Shown here in pieces: positions 1 to 8,144 of a DNA stretch of 10,272 nt (the first letter of the stretch is position 1; each line of letters begins with the position of its first letter). This DNA is from an uncultured Opitutia bacterium (GTDB lineage Bacteria; Verrucomicrobiota; Verrucomicrobiae; Opitutales; UBA953). Made by a program: the position numbers and the translations under genes. The stretch lies in contig CAIOLH010000012.1 in assembly GCA_903859115.1 (NCBI GenBank), positions 1 to 10,272 on the forward strand, in the 5' to 3' direction. Under the pieces are notes generated by a model. That model searched no databases, was not told the DNA's origin, and saw only the letters and a program-made list of their open reading frames with translations.

Positions 1-1158
1 CCTGAGCGAATCACCCAAGCCCTTTCCAACCTGGTTAATATTCGTGTGCTACAATTTGCGGAAAAAATGTCCGATGACATGGGACTAGCTGACCCCGTCA
101 TCCGTATCGCCTTAGAAGGCAGCTCGCGGCGCCAAGTTTTATTGATTGGTAAACCAGGTGGAAAAACAAATACGCCACAGTGTTGGGCTAAACTCGAAGA
201 GAGTGATGCCGTGTTTCTCATCGACACCAAAGACTTAGGCGGTTGGTACCTTCCTCGAGCCATTCTCACTTCAACTCGCCCAGTAGATTTCGATCCAGAA
301 ATTGTTACTGGTTTTAATTTAAGTTCGGGCGGACGCACGATTACTCTCCACCGTTTAGAATCGACCGGAAAAGATACCCGCTGGGAAATTCCAGTTGTTC
401 CCGGTTCTACCGCTATTCAACGTCGCGATGGTGATAGCCAATTAATCAAAGAATTTTTGGCCGACTTAAGTCAGCTCCGCGCAATCAATTTACGCCAAGG
501 TGAAAAGATTCTAAATGAAACTTGGTTAATCCCTGCAGCTAGTCTACCTGCAGAACCTTTACATAAAGTTGAAATCGAAATCGGCGGAGAAAAACTAACG
601 GTTTCCTTTTATCCTGGGCCTGAAAATAAACCTGCCGGAACATATCTGGTACACCAAAAAGGTGCAGCTTTTGCAGGGGTTTGTGAAGTATCACTCTTGC
701 GTAATGCTTATCAAAACGTCGCCCCTCAGTTTTGGAGAAATCGAGTGATTAACGAATTAGCCACCGGGACTAAAGTGGTAGGCTTACGCATTGTAGAACG
801 CAAAGATGGTAAGGTTATCGGCGAAGCACGCCTTGGACCCGACGGCAACTGGGCGGGTACCGGTCGACTCGATGCGGCCACGAGTCGCCGATTGGCCAGT
901 ACACTCACCCAAGTCAAGGCGACGGAATTTCCCACGCGCGATATTGGCGCGGGCGAATGGAAATATTTATTACGTATCACCGATCAAGCAGCGGCGGGAT
1001 CAACCGGAGCCAGCGAAACACTTCGCAATTACTGGTGCACCGAACCTCTCAACAATACCGCCGTATTATTGCGCGATGAAAATGACGACGACAGCTTCCT
1101 GCTCGACCCTACTTTAGCCGAAATCCTCATTCCCCTGTTAAATAATACCAGTCGATGA
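1..1158 (+). CDS. DUF4340 domain-containing protein, 5'-truncated by the window edge
   Basis: The reading frame is open from base 1, so the true start lies upstream; the GTG at 46 is internal. The visible part has DUF4340 features: a segment reading NLVNIRVLQFAEKM, then GLADPVIRIAL, a strand-rich stretch LLIGKPGG, and SDAVFLIDTKDLGGW, where family members describe a residue as being a value held in a protein. A second, similar pattern follows around residues 160-240 of the visible part (KVEIEIGGEKLTVSFYPG), so two repeats of the fold are likely. No membrane segment is visible; in the family it is an N-terminal helix, here outside the window. DUF4340 proteins are commonly encoded after ABC transporter and GldG-like genes of an envelope export apparatus; their biochemical role is unknown. 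The TGA stop overlaps the next ATG (ATGA), which suggests translational coupling to the AsmA-like gene. Confidence 0.8.
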   Translation, partial: PERITQALSNLVNIRVLQFAEKMSDDMGLADPVIRIALEGSSRRQVLLIGKPGGKTNTPQCWAKLEESDAVFLIDTKDLGGWYLPRAILTSTRPVDFDPEIVTGFNLSSGGRTITLHRLESTGKDTRWEIPVVPGSTAIQRRDGDSQLIKEFLADLSQLRAINLRQGEKILNETWLIPAASLPAEPLHKVEIEIGGEKLTVSFYPGPENKPAGTYLVHQKGAAFAGVCEVSLLRNAYQNVAPQFWRNRVINELATGTKVVGLRIVERKDGKVIGEARLGPDGNWAGTGRLDAATSRRLASTLTQVKATEFPTRDIGAGEWKYLLRITDQAAAGSTGASETLRNYWCTEPLNNTAVLLRDENDDDSFLLDPTLAEILIPLLNNTSR

Positions 1159-3899
1159 GCGAAAATAAATCGAGCAGCCGATTTAAAAAAATAGCCCGCG
1201 GTTTAGGGACGGTAATTTTAGTTTTCTTACTCTTATTTCAATTAGTCATTTTATGGGTAGCTAATAATCAAATTCCGGTTCGCTTGCCGGCGAGCATCAG
1301 TCAAATGATTCTCCACCAGATCGAACAAAAGGGGGTTAAAATTCAGGCGAGAAATTTATGGGTTCAGCCCGATCTTTCACTGGCGGTGGACGACCTGACC
1401 GCCGAAGTTGAAGGCATCACCGGCGAAGTGTTTACGGCGGAGCGAGTCGAATTTCAAATCTCACCGAGTAGTTTATTTTTCTTAAAAATTTCACCACAAA
1501 GATTTAATCTACGCGGTGGTAAAATAATTTGCCCAGCGAGTATTTCACAAATCGGGGAGAAGCATCTTTTACTAGAAGACTTGAGAGTCGATTTAGTGCG
1601 CAAGGGAAATTGGCTAATGGCACCGGTTTGTCGTACGCGCACTGGTAATTTTGTCGTATCACTGGAAGGCGAATTGCCGCTTAATCTTTTGAGTGTGCAA
1701 AATAATCTGGTAAATCAATCCGAGCCATCGACCGAAACGATTGCTCAATCTACCCGACGTTACCTGAGTGCCTTAGAAGAAATGGTGGCGCTGACTAAAG
1801 AAGCAGGTGGCGGCTCAATTCAAATCGATGCCAATGGACAAGCCACAGGCGGAGCGGAACTTAAACTCCAAGCTGTGTTAGCTAATCACGAGATCACGAC
1901 GAGTGCGGCGAACTTCCAGGCGCGCACCTTAGAGATACTCGGCAGCATTCAAATTAATAAGAAGGGGTTGATTGATAAATGGTCCCTGCAAACTGCAGTC
2001 GATTATCTAAGTTATAAAAACTATAGCATTAAACATATCCTGGTTGAAATGACTGGATCGGAGCAAAATCGTTTAGTTTCCGGACACATTATTGGAGTGG
2101 ATGGTTCCCTGCCCCAATTAGACGGTATTCAATTCCGTGCTCAATTTACTCCTAAAATTATTAATGGCACTTCAGGCATCCGAGCTATATTTGAAAGTCA
2201 AAGTCGTGAGTCTGAAGCGGTAGGTGAGTTAAGTTGGTTTAACACATCGGCCAGTCCGGTGGGTGATTTCTCGTGGACGATTAATTATGCACAAATTTCC
2301 GCCAATGAGTTAAACGCTTTTTCAGGCATCAAGGAACTACTTCAAAAGTCCCGCGTTAAACTCAATGGCTACATCGGTTTATCCCAAACCCAGATTAAAC
2401 ACGACCAACAATTTAAATGGGCCGAAGGAGAGATTAGTTTTACTGGGTTAGATGCACTCGGCATTAGTCAAAAAAGTCTATCGTCAAATCCTGATCTCGC
2501 AATGGTGACACGGTTTTCTTTTTCACCCGAGCGTAAGCCCTTCCCTCTTCAATTGAAGAATTTGCAACTCACGACTATTCGCGGCGAGTTGGATTGTGCA
2601 CTAGAACCCAAAGGCGAATTTAATTTACGACTCCGTGGCGACGTTCACCCCAATACGCTCAATGAAGTTTTAGGACAATGGTGGGTGGACACCTGGAAAA
2701 TGTTTGAAATCAAAAAAGATCCGCGGGCGACCATCGATGTGGTGGGGCGCTGGGGTGATATGTCAGCGGCGGTGAAGGGGCGAGTACGAATGGACGATTT
2801 CACCCTATTAACAGCACCTTTTAGACAGGTGACACTCTCTGTAGATACGAGCTCAGAATATACCCGCATTGGAGTTGAAGAGTTGGCCGGAGGAAGAACT
2901 GAAGAAGATGGTTCAGTTCACGGAAATATAACTTGGGACTGGCGTAAACCTGCCGCACTCGCTGGACCGGTGATTTCTTTACGAGGCAATCTTCAGCCGT
3001 GGATCGCAGCGGATTGTAGCACCGATAGCTTTGCTGAAATTCTGAAAAAAATTGAACTACCCAGTAGTCACTCATTCGACCTATTCGTAACGCCGACGGA
3101 AAATGGATTAAATGTGGAAGCGAACGCACAGTGTATCGAGCCGTTTAAAGCTTGGGGCGTTGAGAGTCGAAATTTCAAAATTAATGTAGTGAGTAAAAAT
3201 AATGTTATTTCTGCGCGCTCGAGTTTTATTCTGGCGGATGGAGAAGTTAAATTTGAACTCCACGGAAAAAATCCTCACGAATCTGAAATCTTTTTAGAAT
3301 TAAAAAACTGTGATACTTTAAAAATCACTCGCCTGACCGAAAAACTAAAAGGCGTTAAGGCTGGGTCGGTTGAAATGTTTAAACCCGGGTCCAACTTGAA
3401 CTTTAATTTTCATGGCACCATAGACATCGACAACCCTATGGAGATTAAAGGGCTGGGGTCATTTGATCTTTATAGTCCTGATTTGAAAAAAATTCGAATA
3501 CTCGGCGGCCTCTCGGCTATCCTCGAATCTCTCGGCATTGAAGCTACCACCTATACCCTCGACCATATCAATGGACACTTTGGCTGTACCGATGGGACTG
3601 CCTATTTCCCCGACCTCATGATCATGGGCTCCCAGTCTTATCTTGGTCTCAACGGCGAAATTCATCTCAAGGATTCTGACGTAGATTTTAATGGTCAATT
3701 CACGGTTCCAAAGTCTGGCAGCTTTACCCCCCTACAATTGCTTAATTTAAGCCGAAACCTGGTAAATAATACCAAAATTACCGTAAAAGGACCCATTTCG
3801 ACCCCAAAAACGGATGCCAATCCGCCCTGGTTGTCATTATTCTTTAAGTCTATTATTAAGAAAGACTTAGGTAAAATTCCCGATAGTTTGATGGAATGA
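1155..3899 (+). CDS. AsmA-like envelope protein, 914 aa
   Basis: A basic N-terminus (SSSRFKKIARG) is followed by one hydrophobic helix at about residues 17-36, giving an inner-membrane anchor with the rest in the periplasm. The remainder has no further clear membrane helix and alternates polar and hydrophobic residues, as in the long beta-groove of AsmA/TamB/YhdP proteins. The C-terminal part, about residues 745-905, matches the AsmA-like C-terminal region: a strand GTIDIDNPMEIKGLGSFDL, then SPDLKKIRILGGLSAIL, then a segment with DHINGHFGCTDGTAYFPDL, and near the end TKITVKGPISTPK. Proteins of this superfamily are linked to phospholipid transport to, and homeostasis of, the outer membrane; that role here is inference from the family. 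The ATG overlaps the stop of the DUF4340 gene and has no clear Shine-Dalgarno sequence, so coupled translation is likely. Family membership is fairly sure, the specific cargo unknown. Confidence 0.8.
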   Translation: MSENKSSSRFKKIARGLGTVILVFLLLFQLVILWVANNQIPVRLPASISQMILHQIEQKGVKIQARNLWVQPDLSLAVDDLTAEVEGITGEVFTAERVEFQISPSSLFFLKISPQRFNLRGGKIICPASISQIGEKHLLLEDLRVDLVRKGNWLMAPVCRTRTGNFVVSLEGELPLNLLSVQNNLVNQSEPSTETIAQSTRRYLSALEEMVALTKEAGGGSIQIDANGQATGGAELKLQAVLANHEITTSAANFQARTLEILGSIQINKKGLIDKWSLQTAVDYLSYKNYSIKHILVEMTGSEQNRLVSGHIIGVDGSLPQLDGIQFRAQFTPKIINGTSGIRAIFESQSRESEAVGELSWFNTSASPVGDFSWTINYAQISANELNAFSGIKELLQKSRVKLNGYIGLSQTQIKHDQQFKWAEGEISFTGLDALGISQKSLSSNPDLAMVTRFSFSPERKPFPLQLKNLQLTTIRGELDCALEPKGEFNLRLRGDVHPNTLNEVLGQWWVDTWKMFEIKKDPRATIDVVGRWGDMSAAVKGRVRMDDFTLLTAPFRQVTLSVDTSSEYTRIGVEELAGGRTEEDGSVHGNITWDWRKPAALAGPVISLRGNLQPWIAADCSTDSFAEILKKIELPSSHSFDLFVTPTENGLNVEANAQCIEPFKAWGVESRNFKINVVSKNNVISARSSFILADGEVKFELHGKNPHESEIFLELKNCDTLKITRLTEKLKGVKAGSVEMFKPGSNLNFNFHGTIDIDNPMEIKGLGSFDLYSPDLKKIRILGGLSAILESLGIEATTYTLDHINGHFGCTDGTAYFPDLMIMGSQSYLGLNGEIHLKDSDVDFNGQFTVPKSGSFTPLQLLNLSRNLVNNTKITVKGPISTPKTDANPPWLSLFFKSIIKKDLGKIPDSLME

Positions 3900-3950
3900 G
3901 AGGTTGATTTGTTCCTAGGACCCGATGTATCTATCGTGAAACCCCCTCAC

Positions 3951-3955
3951 GGAGG
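3951..3955 (+). promoter_or_regulatory. Shine-Dalgarno sequence GGAGG that fixes the accB TTG start
   Basis: GGAGG sits 8 bases before the TTG at 3964, ideal spacing, and there is no in-frame ATG or GTG upstream of it in the gap. It is the only strong ribosome binding site I find in the window. CCTC at 3945-3948 could pair with GAGG at 3952-3955 across a 3-base loop, but four pairs make a weak hairpin. Confidence 0.75.
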
Positions 3956-3963
3956 ACAATACA

Positions 3964-4434
3964 TTGGACCTAACTAAGATCAAACAAGTCGTGGATTTAA
4001 TGAAGAAGTCGGACCTTTCCGAATTCGAAATCCAAGACCAAGAATTCAAATTGCGCATCAAGCGCGATGTTGGTGGACGTGCTGCGCCTGTAGCATCGGC
4101 CCCAGCGGCACCCGTTGCCTATGCACCTGCTCCGGCAAGTGCGGCAGCCCCAGCGGCGGCCCCAGCTCCTGCGGCAGTGGCAGCTGACCCCAATATCAAA
4201 ACCATCAATTCACCGATGGTGGGAACCTATTACGCAACGCCTTCACCCGAGAACCCACCTTTTGTGGCCGTGGGTTCACCTGTTAAGGCCGATAGCACAG
4301 TTTGTATTATCGAAGCGATGAAGGTGATGAATGAGATTCCTTCTGAAATCGCTGGCACGATTGTTGAATGCCTCGTGGCCAATGGTACATCCGTGGAATT
4401 CGGCCAGCCCCTCTTCCGCGTGAAGGTAGGCTGA
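3964..4434 (+). CDS. accB: Biotin carboxyl carrier protein of acetyl-CoA carboxylase
   Basis: The protein carries the biotin that is carboxylated by AccC and then delivers CO2 to the carboxyltransferase AccAD, making malonyl-CoA for fatty-acid synthesis in the cytoplasm. Its 156 residues match the usual AccB length. The N-terminus ([20 protein letters not shown]) is typical of the family and supports the TTG start, as does the GGAGG 8 bases upstream. An Ala/Pro-rich flexible linker covers about residues 39-74. The biotinyl domain covers about 78-156 and includes the thumb TPSPENPPF (92-100) that marks bacterial AccB rather than lipoyl domains. The biotinylated lysine is K120 in the motif EAMKVMNEI. 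accC follows after 16 bases, the standard accBC operon. A weak promoter could lie in 3904-3933 (TTGATT, then TATCTA at 18 bases), but the match is poor. accA and accD are not in the window. Confidence 0.97.
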   Translation: MDLTKIKQVVDLMKKSDLSEFEIQDQEFKLRIKRDVGGRAAPVASAPAAPVAYAPAPASAAAPAAAPAPAAVAADPNIKTINSPMVGTYYATPSPENPPFVAVGSPVKADSTVCIIEAMKVMNEIPSEIAGTIVECLVANGTSVEFGQPLFRVKVG

Positions 4435-4450
4435 TCACCGAATTTATCCG

Positions 4451-5827
4451 ATGAATAAAATCCTAATCGCCAATCGTGGCGAAATCGCCCTTCGCATTAT
4501 TCGTGCCTGCCGTGAGTTAGGCATCAAGACCGTTGCTGTTTACTCTCAAGCCGACGAACAGTCGATGCACGTTCAGTTAGCCGATGAAGCGGTCTGTATC
4601 GGACCTGCACCCAGCAAAGATTCCTACCTTCGTGAAGATCGTATTATTTCTGCAGCCGAGATTACTAATGTAGATGCCATCCACCCGGGCTACGGATTTT
4701 TATCCGAACGCGCTGGTTTCGCTGAGAAGTGTGCGTCTGCTAATATTAAATTTATTGGTCCACGTCCGGAAGCAATTCGCATGATGGGCGACAAAGCAGT
4801 GGCTCGTCAGACTGCCGCTAAATATAAAGTGCCTACGGTTCCTGGCACCGATGGCCCGGTGGACAACCAACGCGAAGCCGTCAAAGAAGCGCAACGCATC
4901 GGCTTCCCAGTTATCATTAAAGCCGTCGCCGGTGGTGGCGGAAAAGGTATGCGTATTGTGCACAATGCTGCCGCCTTCGGCAAAGAATTTGAAGCCGCGC
5001 GGGCCGAAGCCGAAAAAGCTTTTGGGAATGGTTCCGTTTATATTGAAAAATATATCGAACAACCTCGTCACATTGAGTTTCAAATGTTGGCCGATGAACA
5101 CGGCAAAGTGATTCACCTCGGTGAGCGCGATTGCTCAGTTCAACGCCGTCACCAAAAACTCATCGAAGAATCACCCTCTCCTTTCCTCACCCCGAAACTG
5201 CGTGAAGAAATGGGCAAGGTCGCTGTGCGCTTAACCGAGTCGATTGGTTATCACAATGCGGGCACCATCGAGTTCCTCGTCGATAAGAACGGAAAATTCT
5301 ACTTCATGGAAATGAACACCCGTATTCAAGTTGAACACGGTGTGACTGAAGAAGTCACGGATATCGATTTAGTTCGCCGACAAATTTTAATCGCCTGTGG
5401 AGAAAAGTTGGAGCTCAACCAGAAAGATATTAAGATCACTGGCCACGCGATTGAGTGTCGAATCAACGCCGAAGATCCGGCCCGTAACTTTGCTCCAAGC
5501 CCGGGAACCATCGGTCTTTATTACACCCCTGGTGGTCACGGCGTTCGCGTAGACTCGCACTGTTACTCGGGCTACACTATTCCTCCGACTTACGATTCCA
5601 TGGTGGCTAAACTTATCTCGGTTGGCTCCAACCGTCAGAAAGCCCTCGATCGTATGCACCGTGCGCTCGGTGAGTACATCATCCGCGGTATTCATACCAC
5701 CATTCCTGTTTGTCGTTCGATTATGAAAGATCCCGTGTTCCGCCAAGGCGGTGCGACCACGAAGTATCTTGAAGATTTCTTTGAACGTACACCTAAGGAA
5801 CTCTGGTCAGCGTCACCGCTGAGTTGA
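4451..5827 (+). CDS. accC: Biotin carboxylase subunit of acetyl-CoA carboxylase
   Basis: This is the ATP-grasp enzyme that carboxylates biotin on AccB using ATP and bicarbonate. Its 458 residues are close to the roughly 450 of the family. Visible landmarks in order are: N-terminal domain [29 protein letters not shown]; the glycine-rich ATP loop [25 protein letters not shown] with [17 protein letters not shown]; and the metal- and bicarbonate-binding strand [10 protein letters not shown], with E287, N289, R291 and E295 corresponding to E. coli E288, N290, R292 and E296. ECRINAEDP and a C-terminal [13 protein letters not shown] segment complete the fold. Directly after E295-H296 the residue is Gly297, where the family nearly always has Pro (HPVTE). 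The ATG is 16 bases after accB and lacks a good Shine-Dalgarno sequence, so translation is probably coupled to accB. The stop overlaps the next gene's TTG. Confidence 0.97.
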   Translation: MNKILIANRGEIALRIIRACRELGIKTVAVYSQADEQSMHVQLADEAVCIGPAPSKDSYLREDRIISAAEITNVDAIHPGYGFLSERAGFAEKCASANIKFIGPRPEAIRMMGDKAVARQTAAKYKVPTVPGTDGPVDNQREAVKEAQRIGFPVIIKAVAGGGGKGMRIVHNAAAFGKEFEAARAEAEKAFGNGSVYIEKYIEQPRHIEFQMLADEHGKVIHLGERDCSVQRRHQKLIEESPSPFLTPKLREEMGKVAVRLTESIGYHNAGTIEFLVDKNGKFYFMEMNTRIQVEHGVTEEVTDIDLVRRQILIACGEKLELNQKDIKITGHAIECRINAEDPARNFAPSPGTIGLYYTPGGHGVRVDSHCYSGYTIPPTYDSMVAKLISVGSNRQKALDRMHRALGEYIIRGIHTTIPVCRSIMKDPVFRQGGATTKYLEDFFERTPKELWSASPLS

Positions 5828-6765
5828 GTCCCAAGAAAAAAATCGCCATGAGTTCCCGCTCACCTCTCCGCAGCACAGAAAGTAAAAAACTGCGGACGGG
5901 TGGTGACTATCTAGATTTTGCGAATCGCCTCTTGCGGGCCAAGGGCGTCGCCCACGGACAAGGTTTTCTCGACGAGCAAGAGGAGTCGCTGACACTCATG
6001 TCAGCAGCTACCGGCCTGGCTTGGGAAAAATTACCACAATGCTTTAAGCGTGAACTAACGGAAAAAGAGCGGGGTCGTTTCGTCGAATTACTGGACCGAC
6101 GTATTTTAGAACGGATACCCACCGCTTATCTCATCGGAGAAGCTTGGCTCGGTGGATTAAAATTTAAAGTCGATGAACGCGTAATTATTCCACGATCCTA
6201 CTTCGTCGAACTCATTCCTGAAATTATTCCGCAATGGTTGCCGCCGGTTAAAACGATTAAGCGCGTTGCGGATATCTGTACGGGGTCGGGCTGCCTTGCT
6301 ATCTTACTCGCTAAATATTTTCCTAACGCCCAAGTGGATGCGACAGATCTTTCGGGTGATGCACTCGAAGTTGCTAAAATTAATGTTAAGAGTCACCGCT
6401 TAGAAAAACGTGTGAAGTTATTCAAGACCGACACCATGACAGCGCTGATGTCGGGCAAAAATTACGACCTCATCGTAAGCAATCCACCTTACGAACCTGA
6501 ATCGGTTTATAAAAAGCTACCCGAAGAATTTAAAAAAGAACCTAAGATGTCTTTAGTCTCAGAGAAAGACGGTTTGGGTGTGATTCGCAAATTACTCAAG
6601 CAAGCGGCAAAGAAATTAAATCCGAATGGAATTTTATTAATTGAAGTAGGCGGACTGCGTAAAGCTATGCATAAGCATTGGCCGAAGTTGCCCATGGTGT
6701 GGTTAGCGACTCAAGATGGACTGGATTGCGTGTGCTTAATTGCAGCCCGTGACTTAAAAAAATAA
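5824..6765 (+). CDS. prmB: PrmB-type ribosomal protein uL3 (L3) N5-glutamine methyltransferase
   Basis: This SAM-dependent enzyme would methylate a glutamine of ribosomal protein L3 during 50S assembly. An N-terminal helical domain (about residues 27-105: [20 protein letters not shown], then [20 protein letters not shown]) precedes a Rossmann-like domain with the SAM motif [11 protein letters not shown] (150-160), the acidic DATDLS (172-177) and the catalytic NPPY (220-223). PrmB is preferred over the release-factor enzyme PrmC because the motif after the linker is [10 protein letters not shown] (122-131), not [20 protein letters not shown] and the ending [14 protein letters not shown] also follow PrmB. 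Two starts are possible: TTG at 5824, overlapping the accC stop by 4 bases (TTGA), or ATG at 5848, which removes eight residues. Neither has a strong Shine-Dalgarno sequence, and the methyltransferase fold is intact either way. The close link to accBC suggests co-transcription. Confidence 0.88.
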   Translation: MSPKKKIAMSSRSPLRSTESKKLRTGGDYLDFANRLLRAKGVAHGQGFLDEQEESLTLMSAATGLAWEKLPQCFKRELTEKERGRFVELLDRRILERIPTAYLIGEAWLGGLKFKVDERVIIPRSYFVELIPEIIPQWLPPVKTIKRVADICTGSGCLAILLAKYFPNAQVDATDLSGDALEVAKINVKSHRLEKRVKLFKTDTMTALMSGKNYDLIVSNPPYEPESVYKKLPEEFKKEPKMSLVSEKDGLGVIRKLLKQAAKKLNPNGILLIEVGGLRKAMHKHWPKLPMVWLATQDGLDCVCLIAARDLKK

Positions 6766-6772
6766 AATAAGT
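6752..6772. terminator. A/T-rich inverted repeat at the convergent gene junction
   Basis: ACTTA (6752-6756) and TAAGT (6768-6772) form a 5-base inverted repeat around an 11-base A-rich loop. It straddles the prmB stop and lies just beyond the nuclease stop. Read on the minus strand the region is U-rich after the nuclease stop codon, which could help release transcripts. The stem is short and A/T only, so this is a weak candidate; no better terminator fits in the 7 bases between the genes. Confidence 0.2.
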
Positions 6773-7714
6773 TTACCAGGCGCGCGGAGCTACGGCAGTT
6801 TCTAACTTATCTTGCGTTTGCTGAGGAAGCTTAGGGAAAAAATTCAATCCAGTGAGTGTTTCAATGCGTCGGATACTCACAACATAACGAGTTAATTCTG
6901 TATCTCTCCATTTTTCTTCGTGCGGAACCAAGTAAGCAATCGCACGTATACCCTTCTTCTCGTCATCATATTCAGAAATTACCATCCAGAATTCATCAGG
7001 TACAGGAATTCGCCCCACCATTCTGGGGTGAACACTGTAAACAGGACCTACCTGAACCCAAACCTCACCATAGCGCTGCACGTAGCGCTTTACGATGCGT
7101 TGCTCGATGTCTTTCCACAGTCCGGCATTCAGTGCGTGTAATTGCGGAACAATGTTAGAGAGAAAGAAAGTTTCTTTTTGAGCTTCGGCGCCGTAACAAA
7201 CTGAGATGGCGTAGTTAGGCGTGAGATGGCCGCGATCATAGCCCGAGCGCACATATTCTTCGGTGGATACTTTCGCCGAAGTTCTGTTATCGACATAAAA
7301 AGATGATGGACGCGGGAGGTGGACATCCTGATACGAAAAAACGCGATAGGAGGACCAGCGAGCCGTGGGCACAGTATCATCGTAGCCGACAGAATACCCT
7401 TTGTTCACTAAGTGTTTAAGCCCTGAGTGATCGGCTGGCTCGCCGTAGGGAGCAAAGGCATGCACATCGGGCTCGGGAGCTGGTACCACATCACCTGTAA
7501 TTACCGTAGTTTTATCTACAACCTGATCTAAAACCCGAATCACACTGTCGGGCGTGGTTTGGTCCTCTCGAACCTTATCAACGACATCGATAGCTCGCTG
7601 CTCGATGGCTATCTTCTGAGGAGTGTCAGAAAATAAATAAACTCCGAGAATTATCAGAATTAAACCCAATGAAAGTAGAAGGACCCAACCTAAAAATTTT
7701 AAAATCTTACTCAT
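6773..7714 (-). CDS. Membrane-anchored DNA/RNA non-specific endonuclease (NUC1/NucA family)
   Basis: The 313-residue protein starts with a basic, strongly hydrophobic helix (residues 4-28) with no cysteine lipobox and no clear signal-peptidase site, so it is probably an inner-membrane anchor with the enzyme in the periplasm. After a linker (about 29-90), the nuclease domain spans about 100-300. It contains the family signature YDRGHLTPN with the general-base His163 (DRGH at 160-163), FFLSNIVPQ (183-191), and LNAGLWKDIE, where Asn196 should bind the Mg2+ and Glu204 matches the conserved acidic residue. Arg119 in ARWSSYRV fits the conserved arginine. All key residues are present, so it should be active on DNA and RNA, possibly for nutrient scavenging, competence or killing; this part is inference. 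Its ATG follows the DUF2752 stop directly (TAAATG), suggesting coupled translation. No inhibitor gene like nuiA is recognised nearby. Confidence 0.92.
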   Translation of the reverse strand: MSKILKFLGWVLLLSLGLILIILGVYLFSDTPQKIAIEQRAIDVVDKVREDQTTPDSVIRVLDQVVDKTTVITGDVVPAPEPDVHAFAPYGEPADHSGLKHLVNKGYSVGYDDTVPTARWSSYRVFSYQDVHLPRPSSFYVDNRTSAKVSTEEYVRSGYDRGHLTPNYAISVCYGAEAQKETFFLSNIVPQLHALNAGLWKDIEQRIVKRYVQRYGEVWVQVGPVYSVHPRMVGRIPVPDEFWMVISEYDDEKKGIRAIAYLVPHEEKWRDTELTRYVVSIRRIETLTGLNFFPKLPQQTQDKLETAVAPRAW

Positions 7715-8137
7715 TTATTTTCGAAGGTAGTAACACTGCCACAACCAGTGGAATAACAAGACTAAGAACAGAATTTTTAAAAGTACACTGCGGTTATTTT
7801 CAGACACAACTAATCGAAGGCGTAAGTGATCCCGACGAAGCCAAAAGACCGCGCAGTAAATCGTCCAGATAAGATCTAATAAATACAGGGTGAAAACCCC
7901 TGGGTTATATTTAAAGGCCGACCAAAAATCGAGGTGGCTTAATTCACGGGCACAGCGGGTAGCACCACAACCTAAACAAGGGATACCAGTGAAATTAAAG
8001 AAAAGGCAACCGGGCGAAGTGCCACCGAGTTGAAAAAAGACCAAGGCAAAAATGCTGAAGCAGATAAAAACCAAGGGCCAAACCAACTCGTGATTCGTTT
8101 CACCGGGAAAAGCAGGCCTGCGAACAAGACGGATCAT
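7715..8137 (-). CDS. DUF2752 domain-containing membrane protein
   Basis: A 140-residue protein with three likely membrane helices: about residues 19-37, 79-100 and 118-136. The DUF2752 signature lies between the first two: SPGCLFFNFTGIPCLGCGATR (Cys44, Cys54, Cys57, with TR at 60-61), then a stretch ending FKYNPG that matches the family's F-NP element. The cysteines could bind metal or form disulfides. The family has no established biochemical function and often sits beside genes for polytopic membrane proteins. The gene is 7 bases after the GYF_2-domain gene and touches the nuclease start (0 bases), so the three are probably one transcript. AGGGG lies about 15 bases before the ATG, too far for a normal ribosome binding site, so translation may depend on the upstream gene. 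Confidence 0.88.
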   Translation of the reverse strand: MIRLVRRPAFPGETNHELVWPLVFICFSIFALVFFQLGGTSPGCLFFNFTGIPCLGCGATRCARELSHLDFWSAFKYNPGVFTLYLLDLIWTIYCAVFWLRRDHLRLRLVVSENNRSVLLKILFLVLLFHWLWQCYYLRK

Positions 8138-8144
8138 TACTAAA

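Noticed and set aside
46..48. GTG as start codon of the first gene
   Set aside because: The frame stays open to base 1 and the upstream residues (ERITQALSNLVNI) continue the DUF4340 pattern, so the gene is truncated by the window.
806..1117. 103-residue open frame in another phase of the DUF4340 gene
   Set aside because: It overlaps a gene with clear family features and has low-complexity, unrecognisable translation.
4081..4190. GC-rich repetitive stretch as a possible DNA repeat
   Set aside because: It encodes the usual Ala/Pro linker of AccB; repetition reflects amino-acid content, not a separate element.
4700..5116. 138-residue open frame antisense to accC (and another of 119 residues at 5387-5746)
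   Set aside because: They lie wholly inside accC, show no family resemblance and arise from its codon bias on the opposite strand.
5824..6765. PrmC (release-factor glutamine methyltransferase) assignment
   Set aside because: NPPY is shared, but the PR-DTE motif of PrmC is missing and the [15 protein letters not shown] and C-terminal patterns follow PrmB.
6773..7714. Nuclease as part of a toxin-immunity or phage-defence island
   Set aside because: No immunity gene, secretion-tag domain, mobile element or other defence gene is visible; the N-terminal membrane anchor fits a resident periplasmic enzyme better.
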